A DNA stretch of 64,000 nucleotides, taken from NCBI GenBank assembly GCA_024220525.1, contig JAMYWO010000002.1:369432-433431 (forward strand). Reading direction: 5' to 3'. Positions 12,487-22,630 of the stretch are shown piece by piece. The translations under genes were made by a program, and so were the position numbers. The DNA is from Cochliopodium minus. Lineage: Eukaryota > Discosea > Himatismenida > Cochliopodiidae. Within the stretch, counting starts at the first letter, position 1. Each line of letters begins with the position of its first letter. The notes under the pieces were generated by a model that made no database searches, was not told where the DNA came from, and worked only from the letters and a program-made list of their open reading frames with translations.

Positions 12487-12555
12487 TTTAATTTTAAAAA
12501 TTAGATTTTTTATTTTATATTTTATTTATAAATTTGTAAATAAAAAAAGTTTTGA

Positions 12556-12747
12556 ATGAAAAATAAAATAGAAAATTTAGGCCTTCCTTTTGATGGTTCA
12601 ATTTTTATAATAATTTTTCAACATTTTAGAAAAAAAAAAAAAATAGCAAAATTACATCTCAAAAGTGAAAAGATGCAATGCAAAAAAAAGGATGCAATTA
12701 TGACCTATGAACAAGATCTTTATTTGATGCAAAAGAAAAATTTATAA
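12556..12747 (+). CDS. Small Lys-rich ORF, hypothetical
   Basis: A 63-codon ORF with ATG start, 70 bp from and divergent to the EF-hand gene. Its C-terminal half (KMQCKKKDAIMTYEQDLYLM) looks more gene-like than random AT-rich DNA, while the middle crosses a poly-A run. No family recognised; it could be spurious. Confidence 0.25.
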   Translation: MKNKIENLGLPFDGSIFIIIFQHFRKKKKIAKLHLKSEKMQCKKKDAIMTYEQDLYLMQKKNL

Positions 12748-12821
12748 TAAAATGTTTTTATTATAATCAAATTATGTTAAATATAAAATTTTTGTTAATA
12801 CACAAATAAAGAAACTTTTTT

Positions 12822-14379
12822 TTAAAAACAATCATCAACCTTAAATCCTAATTTGATATGATTCGGAATGATTTTTTTGGAAAGTTGAGGTCCCATAGAT
12901 TTAACTTCTTGGATACTAAAATCAAACAATTCAGGGAGATTCTGTTGATCAGGTAGTTTACAATCGGGTTGACGTAATTCATCGAAATAAGGATGAGACA
13001 AACTTGTAAAAGCATCATATCTTTCGACAGGGGAGTAAACAAGAATTTTAGATAAAAGATCAATGGCTTGAGGACAAATAGATGTAGATTCCAAAACTTT
13101 TTCCCAAGAATTTGGTTTGATTTGTGGGAAATTGAATTCGGTGTAATTTTCATTCATCGAATAAATTTGTTCTTCTGTTGGTGTGCCCAATACCTTTATT
13201 ATTTCAACCAATTGATCTATTGCACTTTCTCCAGGAAATAATGGTTCTCCAAGGAATAATTCGGCCATCACACATCCCATTGACCTAAGAAGTGTTTGTG
13301 AGGAATAATGTTCATAAAAAATAAAAAATCTTTTTTTGATTGATTACCATAGATCAATTTCATTTGTATAAAATGTAGCACCAAAAATTAATTCAGGAGC
13401 TCTATAATAACGAGAACAAATATAAGCAACACTAGGTTTATCTGGAACAAGATTTTTGGCACTTCCAAAATCACATATTTTGACAATTGAATGTTTGGGA
13501 TCGATCAATCTGAAAGAAAAATTATTAATTATTGTTTTACTGAAGAAAATAAATAGGAATCTCACAAATTTTGAGGCTTTATATCTCTGTTAGAAAAAAA
13601 TTATTTGAAATTGAATTTGAAAATTTTTCTTTTTTTTTTTTTTTTTAACCTATGGCAAATTCCAATACTATGAATATATGCCAAACCACGAAATAATTGA
13701 TACATATAGACTTTAATGTAGATTGGTGGAATTTCAAGATTATTTTTATGAAAATATCTGATTAAACGATAAAGTGTTTCAGGTATATATTCCATTACTA
13801 AATTGAGATAGAGATCATCATTCTAATTTTTGAAATGATCAATATGAGATTTATAAAAGGAGATTAAAGAATTTTACATGTTTGTCAGATCCTCCAGTGG
13901 TAAAAAAACTATTTTCCAAAGATATAATGTTTCGGTGATCAAGAGTCTTCATAATTTGGAGTTCTCTATTCTAATTTTAATAGAAAAAAAGGTATAAAAA
14001 AAAAATATAAAAATATATAAATATTATTTATGAAATACCTTGAATCTTCTGTCCTGCAATACTTTCTTAATTGCAACATTTTTATTTGTTCCATCAACAG
14101 TAGCTTTGAATACTATTCCAAATGAACCATTCCCAATAATTTCAACTGCATGATATGTAAAATCATTTGCTTTGATTGTTATTTTTTCCAATAATTTCTT
14201 ATTCCCCTTATTTTTGTCTTTGATATATAAAAAAAGAGGGTTTGAATTTTATAAATATAGTTCAATTATATATAAATTTTGTATTTTTTTTTATTACAAA
14301 AACGCTTCATATTCTCGAAAAATGTCTTTTTTCCTTTATTAGTTGAATTGGAATCTGATGGTATTTCTGGTTCTTGCAT
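12822..14379 (-). CDS. GSK3: Glycogen synthase kinase 3
   Basis: A CMGC Ser/Thr kinase of the GSK3/shaggy family. Start ATG at 14377-14379, stop TAA at 12822-12824. In order: the glycine loop [12 protein letters not shown], the ATP lysine in [17 protein letters not shown] (the GSK3 signature), HR-DIKPQNL split over three exons, CDFGSAK, the activation-loop tyrosine in [16 protein letters not shown], and the CMGC segment [20 protein letters not shown]. The ATP lysine, HRD Asp and DFG Asp are all present. The catalytic-loop exon is only 21 nt (13566-13586). An intron splits the HRD arginine codon as AG|A. Upstream DNA is shared with the divergent proteasome-receptor gene. Confidence 0.95.
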
Positions 14380-14632
14380 TTTTGAAATGTGCGAAATGAA
14401 ATTTTTTTTATAAATTTTTTTTTTTATAAATATTTTTTTCTGTTCTCTTCAATAACAAAGTTTTTTTGATCTCATCTCTTTTTCATTGTTATGCAATAAG
14501 CAAATTTAAGATGATAAATATTTTTATACCCAAATTAAAATATAGAGAAACTTTTCTTTGAGATGAAAAAAAAAAAAATCAGATAGCTCTTTCAAAAGAA
14601 CATATATCAACCCGTTATAATTTATATCTCCT
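14380..14632. promoter_or_regulatory. Shared divergent upstream region, GSK3 / Rpn10-Rpn13 fusion
   Basis: 253 bp between divergent starts with T-rich and A-rich tracts at 14400-14440 and 14565-14580. No specific element is recognised; function inferred from position. Confidence 0.4.
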
Positions 14633-17600
14633 ATGAATCAATTTCTAATTATATGTATCGATAATACAGAGTATATGAGAAATGAAGATTATTTATCAAA
14701 ACAATGTCAAAACATATCAAGATTTGAAGCCCAGATCGAGACGATTGAATCTCTTTGTTTCTCGGTTTGTAAGATGGAAAGATCAAATGTAATAGTTGGT
14801 CTAATTAAAATGGCTGAAAGGTATTATACAATTTAAATTCCTTCTTTAACCTTAAATATATTTTAAAGATCCGAAATTTTGGATAAAGGATTTTCGAATA
14901 ATCCAACTCAAATAATAGAATCGGCTAAATCTTGCAAAATAAATGGAGAATATTGCGATTTGATTTCATCACTCGAATTATCAAACGTAAATATTCCTAA
15001 AATGTTAATTCCTATCAATAAAATAATCGATTTCTTTCAAAAAGTTTAATCTAATCACACAAAGGAAAATACTTAAAAATAATAAATCAAAAATAAGGAT
15101 TATTTTGTTTTTGGGTTCCCCTATATTAGATTCACAATTGGAGAGAATGCCAATTATATGCAATGAACTCAAAAAAAACAAAATAATTTTGGATATCTTT
15201 TGTTTCGGTGAATATAAAGAAAACGCAAAAATATTCAAAACCCTATCCCCAATGTTATATAAATGGTATGAATCTATGTTTATTTTCATAAAAGCATATA
15301 TTTAAATATATATAAATTCTTCAAAAAGTTCTATCCAAAAAATCCCTCCTTTCAATAATCTATCCCGTTGTCTTGGATCAATGTTGGTGACAGAATTTAA
15401 TATCCCTCCTATTATTCTATGGTAATTTTTTTTGTTGATTTATTATTTTTTCATCCCTCAATAACATTATAGGGAACAAACACATAGAAATAAAAAACAA
15501 GAAAAAGAAGAGGAGAAAGATGAAGAGGAGATTATCTATAAAAATGAACAAAAAAATGTTCCACATATAATGAAATCAGGATTGAGAGATATTCAAAGCA
15601 ATATGTCTGCAGAATACGTGAAAATAGATGTTATTGATCCGATCACTGGGAATAAGCATAGTTTTACTGTAAAAATAACAAATGAGATAAGATTGATAGT
15701 ATCACAAGTGGGGATTGATAAATTGGATCAAGTATTCAATTCTCGAAATTGGATTAACATTTCTAAACAACCCAAAGTACTTTCCCTTTTCCCCATCACC
15801 AAAGATCAATGCCATTGTTGTAAAATGAGAACTTCTTCTGGATTATCCTCCTCTACTCCTTCTTCTACAACAGGGAATGGAAAAAGGGGAAACAACGGAA
15901 GTAAACAGAAGAAAACAAACTTTAATATCTCGATTCAGTTGGAAATAGAAAGTGGAAAGATGCATTACATGTATGATACCAACAATAACAAAGGAACAAA
16001 AAAGAAAAGATTATATTTCGCTGACAAGAGACAGGGAAAACTTTGTTTGGCTAATACAGAAGATTCTAGGCTCCATCTTTTTTGGATTGATTCTGAAACA
16101 GGTAATGTAGAAGATCAGTTTTGCTTGACTTCCGATTTCTCTCTCCATCCTCTATCCCTTTCCAATCAACGTATCCTCTCTTCCCCCTCTCCTTCTCCCT
16201 CTCTCTTCCCTACTCCTTCCTCTCTTCAAGAACCTCTCCTCTCTAACCTGCTTCACGATGATACTCTACTCGATGATGATTCTAAACTCGATTTTATTGA
16301 GGAGGTAGTTCTTGATGATAAAGATTACTCTTTTGTAAATAACTCTAGAAACACCTTCCTTTCCAACACCAGTACTTCAATTATGAATACTAACATCATC
16401 AATGATACCATCATTAATGAAGATACGAAGGGGAATGGTAGTTTCTGTAGTGATAATAACAATGAAAATCTTAACAATGGTAATAGTAGTAATAATAATG
16501 ATAATGAAATTAAAGAAAATAATAATGATAATAAAAATAATGAAAATAATAATAATAATGAAAATAATGATGATGGTAACGATGATGATATAGATGAAGA
16601 AAAAGAGAACAGGAACATCATTTTCTTTCACAACAAGTCGAATAACAGAAGATATTTTTTTTGGATTCAAAATAAAGCTTTGGGGGAGAATGAAATCATT
16701 GAATTTTGCAATCGTGCAAATAAAATCATTTCTCCTATTTGTTCTGGTAAATCCCTTTTTCTTTCTTTCTTTTTTTTTCAATTTTTAAAATTTCTTTCAT
16801 TTTATGACTGATTTTTTTTTTTTTTAAAAAAAAGAAGATTCGAAGGTAAAAAGTTCAACGATATGTTCTCTTCTTATCAAGATACTTTCAGATAGAATTG
16901 CCTCAAATTCAATTTTCAGATTAAGATCCTTTTCTTCACAATTTGCATTGTACAAGTGTTTGGAAAGAATTAATAATTCACAAGATCTTGGTTTCATCAA
17001 ACTTCCTTTCTTGTGTGGAAACAACATACCAAAAGTTCAATCCAACTTTCCTTTACCCAATCGTTTTTGTGATAATTGTGGCTCAAAAGAACATTATTCT
17101 TCTTTTTGTAGTAATCAAAACAATAATCATTGTGACAAAACTTCCAACAGTGCAAATAAAGAAAAAAATAATAATAATATTAATAATATTAGTAATACTA
17201 ATAATAATAATAATGTTGGCAACAATAATTTAAAGAATTGTAATATAGAAGATATCAATCAAGACTATTCCTCTCACTTAAGTTTACCATCTGACATTCA
17301 ACCCTCTTTCTTGATTAAAGAAGAGATTATTAAACAGAATCACAATGAAACAAAAGTGCCAAAAACAGAAAAAGTAAAAGAGAAGCAGTCTTCTTCTTTT
17401 TCTTCTCGTTGCGAAAATGATGATAGTTTTTCCCAAAGTGATATGGATGGGGATACTTCTGAAGAATCTGGTTCTCCTTTTCAAATCAAATTGGAGAAAA
17501 AGATGAGCCAATCCGAAGAAAAATTGAATGGAAAATCCCAAGATTTTAAACTTGCTTCTGAAGATATCATTGCTTTTCCTTCTGTGGTTCTCAATCCCAA

Positions 17601-17688
17601 AGAAAAATCGAATTTCAATCAAGATCAATCTCCCAATATGGAGAAACAGGGAAAAGATAATGAGATGACTAATAATAGAAAGGGATAA
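14633..17688 (+). CDS. Fused Rpn10-type vWA + Rpn13-type Pru + zinc knuckle protein
   Basis: Two proteasomal ubiquitin-receptor modules appear in one gene. Exon 1 (14633-14819) opens with CIDNTEYMRNEDYLSKQ, the Rpn10 vWA signature (human CVDNSEYMRNGDFL), and GLIKMAE. The next exons give ILDKGFSNN and IRIILFLGSPI (Rpn10 RIIAFVGSPV), then ILDIFCFGE and GSMLVTEFN. The frame continues through CTATG|GTAATT...TATAG|GGAACA into an exon (about 15473-16744) with the Rpn13 Pru pattern: SGKMHY, DKRQGKLCLANTEDSRLHLF, WIDSETGNVEDQF, then, after an Asn/Ser/Asp-rich insert of about 160 residues, RRYFFWIQNK. The last exon (16835-17688) has a CCHC zinc knuckle, CDNCGSKEHYSSFC, and a Ser/Glu-rich tail. The Rpn10 UIMs and the Rpn13 DEUBAD are not recognised. 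All splice phases fit one transcript; two overlapping genes with a start near MKSG (15570) remain possible. Confidence 0.72.
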
Positions 17689-17792
17689 TTTTGAATGATT
17701 AAAATTCATTTTGTATATCTTTGCAGAATAATTTCTATTTCATGATGATGACATCATCTTGGAAAAATAAAAAAAAAAAATGAAAGAAAAAA

Positions 17793-19965
17793 ATGAGTAA
17801 TCCCAAATAAAAAATGAGTAATTTTTATTTAATTCAAGCGAAAAAAAAAATAGGAGAGAGAATGTTGCAGTTATTGTTTTGGGGAATATAGCACAGAGTC
17901 CCCGAATGCAATATCATTGTTTATCATTGGCAACCTCTGGATATAATGTTGATTTCATTGGATATAAAGAATCAGATTGCAGAGACGAAATAACAAGCAA
18001 CCCTCACATCAAAATCCATCCCATACATCCCTTCTCCAATAATTTGCCCAGAATTTTGATTTTATTATATGCTCCTTTTAAAATCTTATTTCTTTTAGCA
18101 CAATTATTCTATTGTTTGTTGTGGAGCATAAAGAGACCAAAAATTATATTGATACAGGTGAGTAAATTTAAAATAAAAATTTTATTCTTTTTTAATTAAT
18201 TTTATTCTTTTTCATCAATTTCTTATTCTTTTAATTAATCTTAATTATTCTTTTCATTAATTAATCTCTTATTTTAAAAGAACCCACCTTCTATTCCAAC
18301 TATATTTGTGGCTTGGCTGACATGTAAGTTAAGAGGATCGAAACTGATAATAGATTGGCATAATTTTGGATACACCATATTATCTCTATCCACAGGAAAA
18401 AGGCATCCCTTTGTTTTTTTGTCCAGGTGGTACGAAAAATTTTTTGGAAGATTTGGTGATGCTCATTTCTGTGTCACTGATGGTACTTTATTCTTACTTA
18501 ATTTATTTATTCATTTAGTTAATTTTTTATTTTTTTATTTTTTATTTTTTTTATTTTTTTATTTTTTATTTTTTTATTTTTTATTTTTTTATTTGTTTTA
18601 TTTATTTTTTGTTTTATTTATTTTTTGTTTCATTTATTTTATTTTCTAAAGCAATGAGAGAGTTTTTGGACGAACAATTTAATATAAAGGGAGTAGTTGT
18701 GTTGTACGATCAGCCTCCAAATTTTTTTCACAGAACAACAACTCAAGAAAAACATTTGGTAATTTTAAATGATAGATTTATTTACCATTTAATAAATATT
18801 TATTAAAACATTTAATTTTTTCGATTTCATGTTAAATTTTTTTTTTTTTATTTTAATTTTTAAATTAATTAATTTTTTAAAAAAAAAACAAAAAAAGTTG
18901 TTTAAAGAAATAGGATCCATTTTTAAGGAAAAGTTTTCAGAAAAAGAAACACTGCTCACCATTGAAAAAGAAATCCCCTCCGATAATAATGAAAATAATA
19001 AAAAACCTACATCTGAAATTGTTCTCAAGGATGATAGGCCTGCCATTGTTAGTAAAACAATTTTTTATTTTTTATTTTTTAATCTTTAATTTTTTTTTTT
19101 TATTTTTTAATTTTTTAATTTTTAATTTTTAATTTTTATTTCAGTCAGTTCAACCAGTTGGACAAAAGATGAAGATTTTTCCATTTTTTTGAACTCAATA
19201 AAAGAAATAGATAACATTATACGTGATAAGCCAGAGTACCCCAAGATCGTTTTCTGTATCACTGGAAAGGGACCCGAAAAACAAATGTACGAGAAATTGA
19301 TTAATTCCTCCACTTTTCATAAAGGTATTTACCACATTAAACTATTTATTTAATATTACCTTCTTCATTTAATTATTTTAAATTAAACTATTTAATATTA
19401 CTTCATTTAATTATTTTATATTAAATTATTTTATTCAATATTATCTGCTTCATTTAATTATTTTAAATTAAAAATATTAATTTTTTTAAAATTTAATATT
19501 TTTAAAAGTGTCAATACATACAATGTTTCTTTCACATTCAAATTACTCTTTGTTGTTGGGATCATCAGACTTGGGAGTTTCTTTGCATATTTCATCATCA
19601 GGGTTGGATTTGCCAATGAAAGTGGTGGACATGTTTGGTTGTAGTTTGCCTGTTTGTGCTTACAATTTTAGCTGTCTCAGTGAACTTGTCAAACATAAAA
19701 TCAACGGAATGGTTTTCAATACTTCTCACGAATTAGCAACCCAAATTTTGGTATTTTTTTTTATTTTAAAGATTAAAATTATTAATTTATTAATTAATTA
19801 ATTAATTATTTTTAAAAGAAATTATTGCTGGATTTCCCTAAAGATACAAAAAAATTGGATAAGTTGAGATCCAACATCAAAGTTAGTAACTGGGCAACAA
19901 ACTGGGAGGATAAAGCATTACCAATTTTTAAAAGATTCGCAATTCCAAAGACAAAAAATGACTAA
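17793..19965 (+). CDS. ALG1: ALG1 chitobiosyldiphosphodolichol beta-mannosyltransferase
   Basis: ALG1 adds the first mannose to GlcNAc2-PP-dolichol on the cytosolic ER face in N-glycan synthesis. The N-terminal fold is [20 protein letters not shown], followed by a membrane-associated hydrophobic stretch ([17 protein letters not shown]), then [55 protein letters not shown], and the C-terminal donor-site block [20 protein letters not shown] with [15 protein letters not shown]. These are standard ALG1 landmarks of a GT33 enzyme. At least seven exons, about 430 residues. The start is not certain: a 4-nt first exon ATGA, spliced at ATGA|GTAAT to AATAG|GAGAGAGAAT, gives [12 protein letters not shown]. 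Two tandem ATGAGTAAT copies (17793 and 17814) offer the same solution. Confidence 0.92.
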
Positions 19966-20005
19966 ATAAAATTATATTAATTCAATAAAAAAAATTGGAT
20001 TGATA

Positions 20006-20773
20006 ATGAAAAAATTAATTATTGGGATAGGATCTATAATTGTTACTTATGCAATTGTAAAAATTTATCAAGGAAATAGAAATGAGACAGATAGAAATCA
20101 AGAGGAAAAGATTTCCAACAATACCCATTATAAATCCAAAAATCAAAAAAACAAGGATAATGAAGTAATTAAAACTTATGATGATGGGAACTCGGAAATT
20201 TTTTCAGAATATAAATACATTGACAAAGAAATATTAAGATTTATAAAAAGGGATGAAGTAGGAACAATTATTTTGAAAACAATCCTCCACAATGATAACA
20301 AGAAATACTATATTATATTTTGTGAAAACTATTTCTTTTTCACAAACATTTCAACACCACAAAAAGAAAAATTTCAATACCACATTATAACAATGAATAC
20401 AAAAATATACATTGAAAATACTAACAAAATAAGAATTTGTGAAAATAAAAAAGATATATTCTCTTGCAACGTTAGCAAATCATCGAGGAAATTTCTCAAA
20501 TATTTTAATGATCATTTGGAAAGAAAATTTAATGATGTGAGATATTTTGGAGAATATATTTGTGACAATAATCGCTGCGGAAGACAGTGGAAATCTGCTT
20601 CATCCTACAGAGATTGTTACCAAAATTGTCAAAAATGTGGAAAAGAGGTATATCCCAATCTTTCTCCACTTGTACGTTCAGAGAACCCAAACTTAGAAAA
20701 AAGTGATCCTGAGAAGCATCATGATTCTGCAAATTGTGGTAGATGTAAATCTGGAAAACGTTGTAGATTCTAA
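20006..20773 (+). CDS. Membrane-anchored 3CxxC zinc-finger protein (ZAR1/RTP-like)
   Basis: A single-exon protein of about 255 residues. I chose ATG at 20006 over an in-frame TTG at 20000. Residues 3-18 are hydrophobic (LIIGIGSIIVTYAIV), a probable signal anchor. A charged linker and a beta-rich middle follow. The C-terminal 70 residues carry zinc ligands: CDNNRCGRQWKSASSYRDCY, QNCQKC, then CGRCKSGKRC preceded by HHDS. This matches the 3CxxC zinc finger of ZAR1 and receptor-transporting proteins (W-S-A/S, QxCxxC, LCxxC). The domain is known from oocyte RNA-binding ZAR1 and from chaperones of chemoreceptors, whose membrane segment is C-terminal; here it is N-terminal. The function is unknown. 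It faces the RNA-ligase gene tail-to-tail, 57 bp apart. Confidence 0.7.
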   Translation: MKKLIIGIGSIIVTYAIVKIYQGNRNETDRNQEEKISNNTHYKSKNQKNKDNEVIKTYDDGNSEIFSEYKYIDKEILRFIKRDEVGTIILKTILHNDNKKYYIIFCENYFFFTNISTPQKEKFQYHIITMNTKIYIENTNKIRICENKKDIFSCNVSKSSRKFLKYFNDHLERKFNDVRYFGEYICDNNRCGRQWKSASSYRDCYQNCQKCGKEVYPNLSPLVRSENPNLEKSDPEKHHDSANCGRCKSGKRCRF

Positions 20774-20830
20774 AAAGAATGGAAACATTAAAATCTTTTC
20801 TTATCGAATCTAATTTATTTTTATTAATTT

Positions 20831-22463
20831 TTAATGCCATTCAGAAAAAGATTTGGGAGCCCCTTCCTTTTCTTTTAATTTGTAATCTGAAAATTTTATT
20901 CCTCCAGCTAAATTTCTGATAGGATCTGAAATTTTTTTATTGAGATTGGAAGAAATATAATCCACAATGATGTCAAATGAATTCACGTTTTTATCATCAA
21001 AACTGTTAAATACTTTGAAATAAAGAGAGTGGTGATGTGGTGCATTTATTGAATTCAAATACTGAGAGAAACTCTTTGATAAGATTTTTTTGTCAGTAGT
21101 TTCTTTGTTTTCTTTAAAAATGAGAATTAAAAATATTAAAAATATTAAAAATATGAAAATTATTCAAAAAAATTTTAAAAATTTTACTTTCAAGAAATTT
21201 GGATACAACATCGTGCATTTCTGAAGCAGTTTTTTTCAAATGATTTATAAAGTCATTGGCAAAAGATTCCAAACGTTCCCTTTCTCTTTCAGAAACAAAG
21301 CTTTTCATGTCATCAAATTTTTCATCCAAAATGATGGACCAAACAAACTTTTCATTGTCCTGTTTCGACTTTGTAAGAGTGTGAAGGCCTTTGTTAAGCT
21401 CATGGTACCAACTTGTTTTGATTTTGTACATTCTTCCATCAGAAAATCTAAGAACACATCCTAAAAAATTTATTTTGTTTTTCAAAAAAAAAAAAAACAT
21501 TTACTTTTAAATATTTTTTTGTTTAGAGTTCTCAATTAATTTTACTTTAAAATTTTATTTTTAAATATTTTATTTCAATTTTTTTTTGTTATTTTTTTTT
21601 TACCTTCAATCCCTTTTTGAGTTTTAATGATATCAACCAGGTGGGAAAAGGATTTAGGCTTTGTTTCCAATTCAAGTTGAAAAGGTTCTACAAGAGGCAC
21701 TTTATATTTTTTGCAAAGAATGGAGGTATCCTCAAAAGACAAATACAGTCCTGTTTTCATGTTTCTTATCGCAACTACGCATAAATTATCCTGCAAACAT
21801 TAAAGTTGTTTTTTTTTTATTTTTTTTTGAAAAATTTACTTTTTTGTATTGAAGTATAATCGGAGATCTTGGAGAACACCATTCAAACATGATTGAATTG
21901 TTTTGATCAAACATTTCTTTGACGAAGAGGGAATATTTCATTTCATTTTCTGTGTTTTTCTCCAATTCTTCAATATACTTTTCTACCATCTTTTCCACGG
22001 GGGAATATCCCTTTTTTGATGCCCAAATTATTTTTTCATCTTTGATTGATGAATAATTTTTTATATCAAAAATGAAAATTTAAATACCTATGATAAATGG
22101 AGAGATCATGCTTCCATCTAATTTTTGTAGGATATCATATTTGCTGTTTTCATTAAATTGAATATTTTCTACTTTAGTTTCTTTGTTTTCATTTATGTTA
22201 AAAAATTTGTGGAATCTTCTCGCCAAAATCTTTCCATCTTTGGTAAAGATCAATCCTCTACATTCTCTCCTTAACTGATACAATAATTTTGTTTTTTCAT
22301 CCTTTGCATCGGAAGGATCAGGGAAAGTATCATCTTTGATGATTGTGTAACAAAAAACGATAAATTTATCAAATGTGAATTCTCTGATGTCATTTCCTTC
22401 TTTAATAGCCATTCTAACATCTTCTATTTCAATGTCAACAGGAAAATTTGTTTCAATTTGCAT
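20831..22463 (-). CDS. T4 Rnl1-type ATP-dependent RNA ligase
   Basis: An RNA 3'-OH/5'-phosphate ligase of the phage T4 Rnl1 family, likely for RNA repair. ATG at 22461-22463, about 450 residues in five exons. Visible motifs: ECRGLIFTKDGKILARRFHK with FFNINE upstream of the nucleotidyl site; motif I QKLDGSMISP, with the adenylated lysine in KxDGS; motif III/IIIa FEWCSPRSPIILQYK; and motif IV-V EGCVLRFSDGRMYKIKTSWY. The C-terminal part (exons at 21480-21180 and 21110-20831) is helical and less conserved. No kinase or phosphatase domain is attached, unlike fungal and plant Trl1. This family is patchy in eukaryotes, being common in phages and also found in giant viruses, so lateral origin is possible. 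Base composition and introns match its neighbours, suggesting long residence. Confidence 0.82.
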
Positions 22464-22630
22464 TTTTTTTTTAATAATTCATATCAAATAATTGAAAAAA
22501 CAAATTAGCACTCAAAATGAATGGAATAACAAAAATATGGACATAAATATCTATCTCGACTGATGAAAAAACAAATATTTCAAATTTGAAAGGTTTATTT
22601 TTTAATTACATTCAATTATTTGAAGGGATG

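Noticed and set aside
15105-15305. Separate small gene
   Set aside because: Its sequence (LFLGSPILDSQ) is the middle of the Rpn10-like vWA and joins neighbours by in-phase introns.
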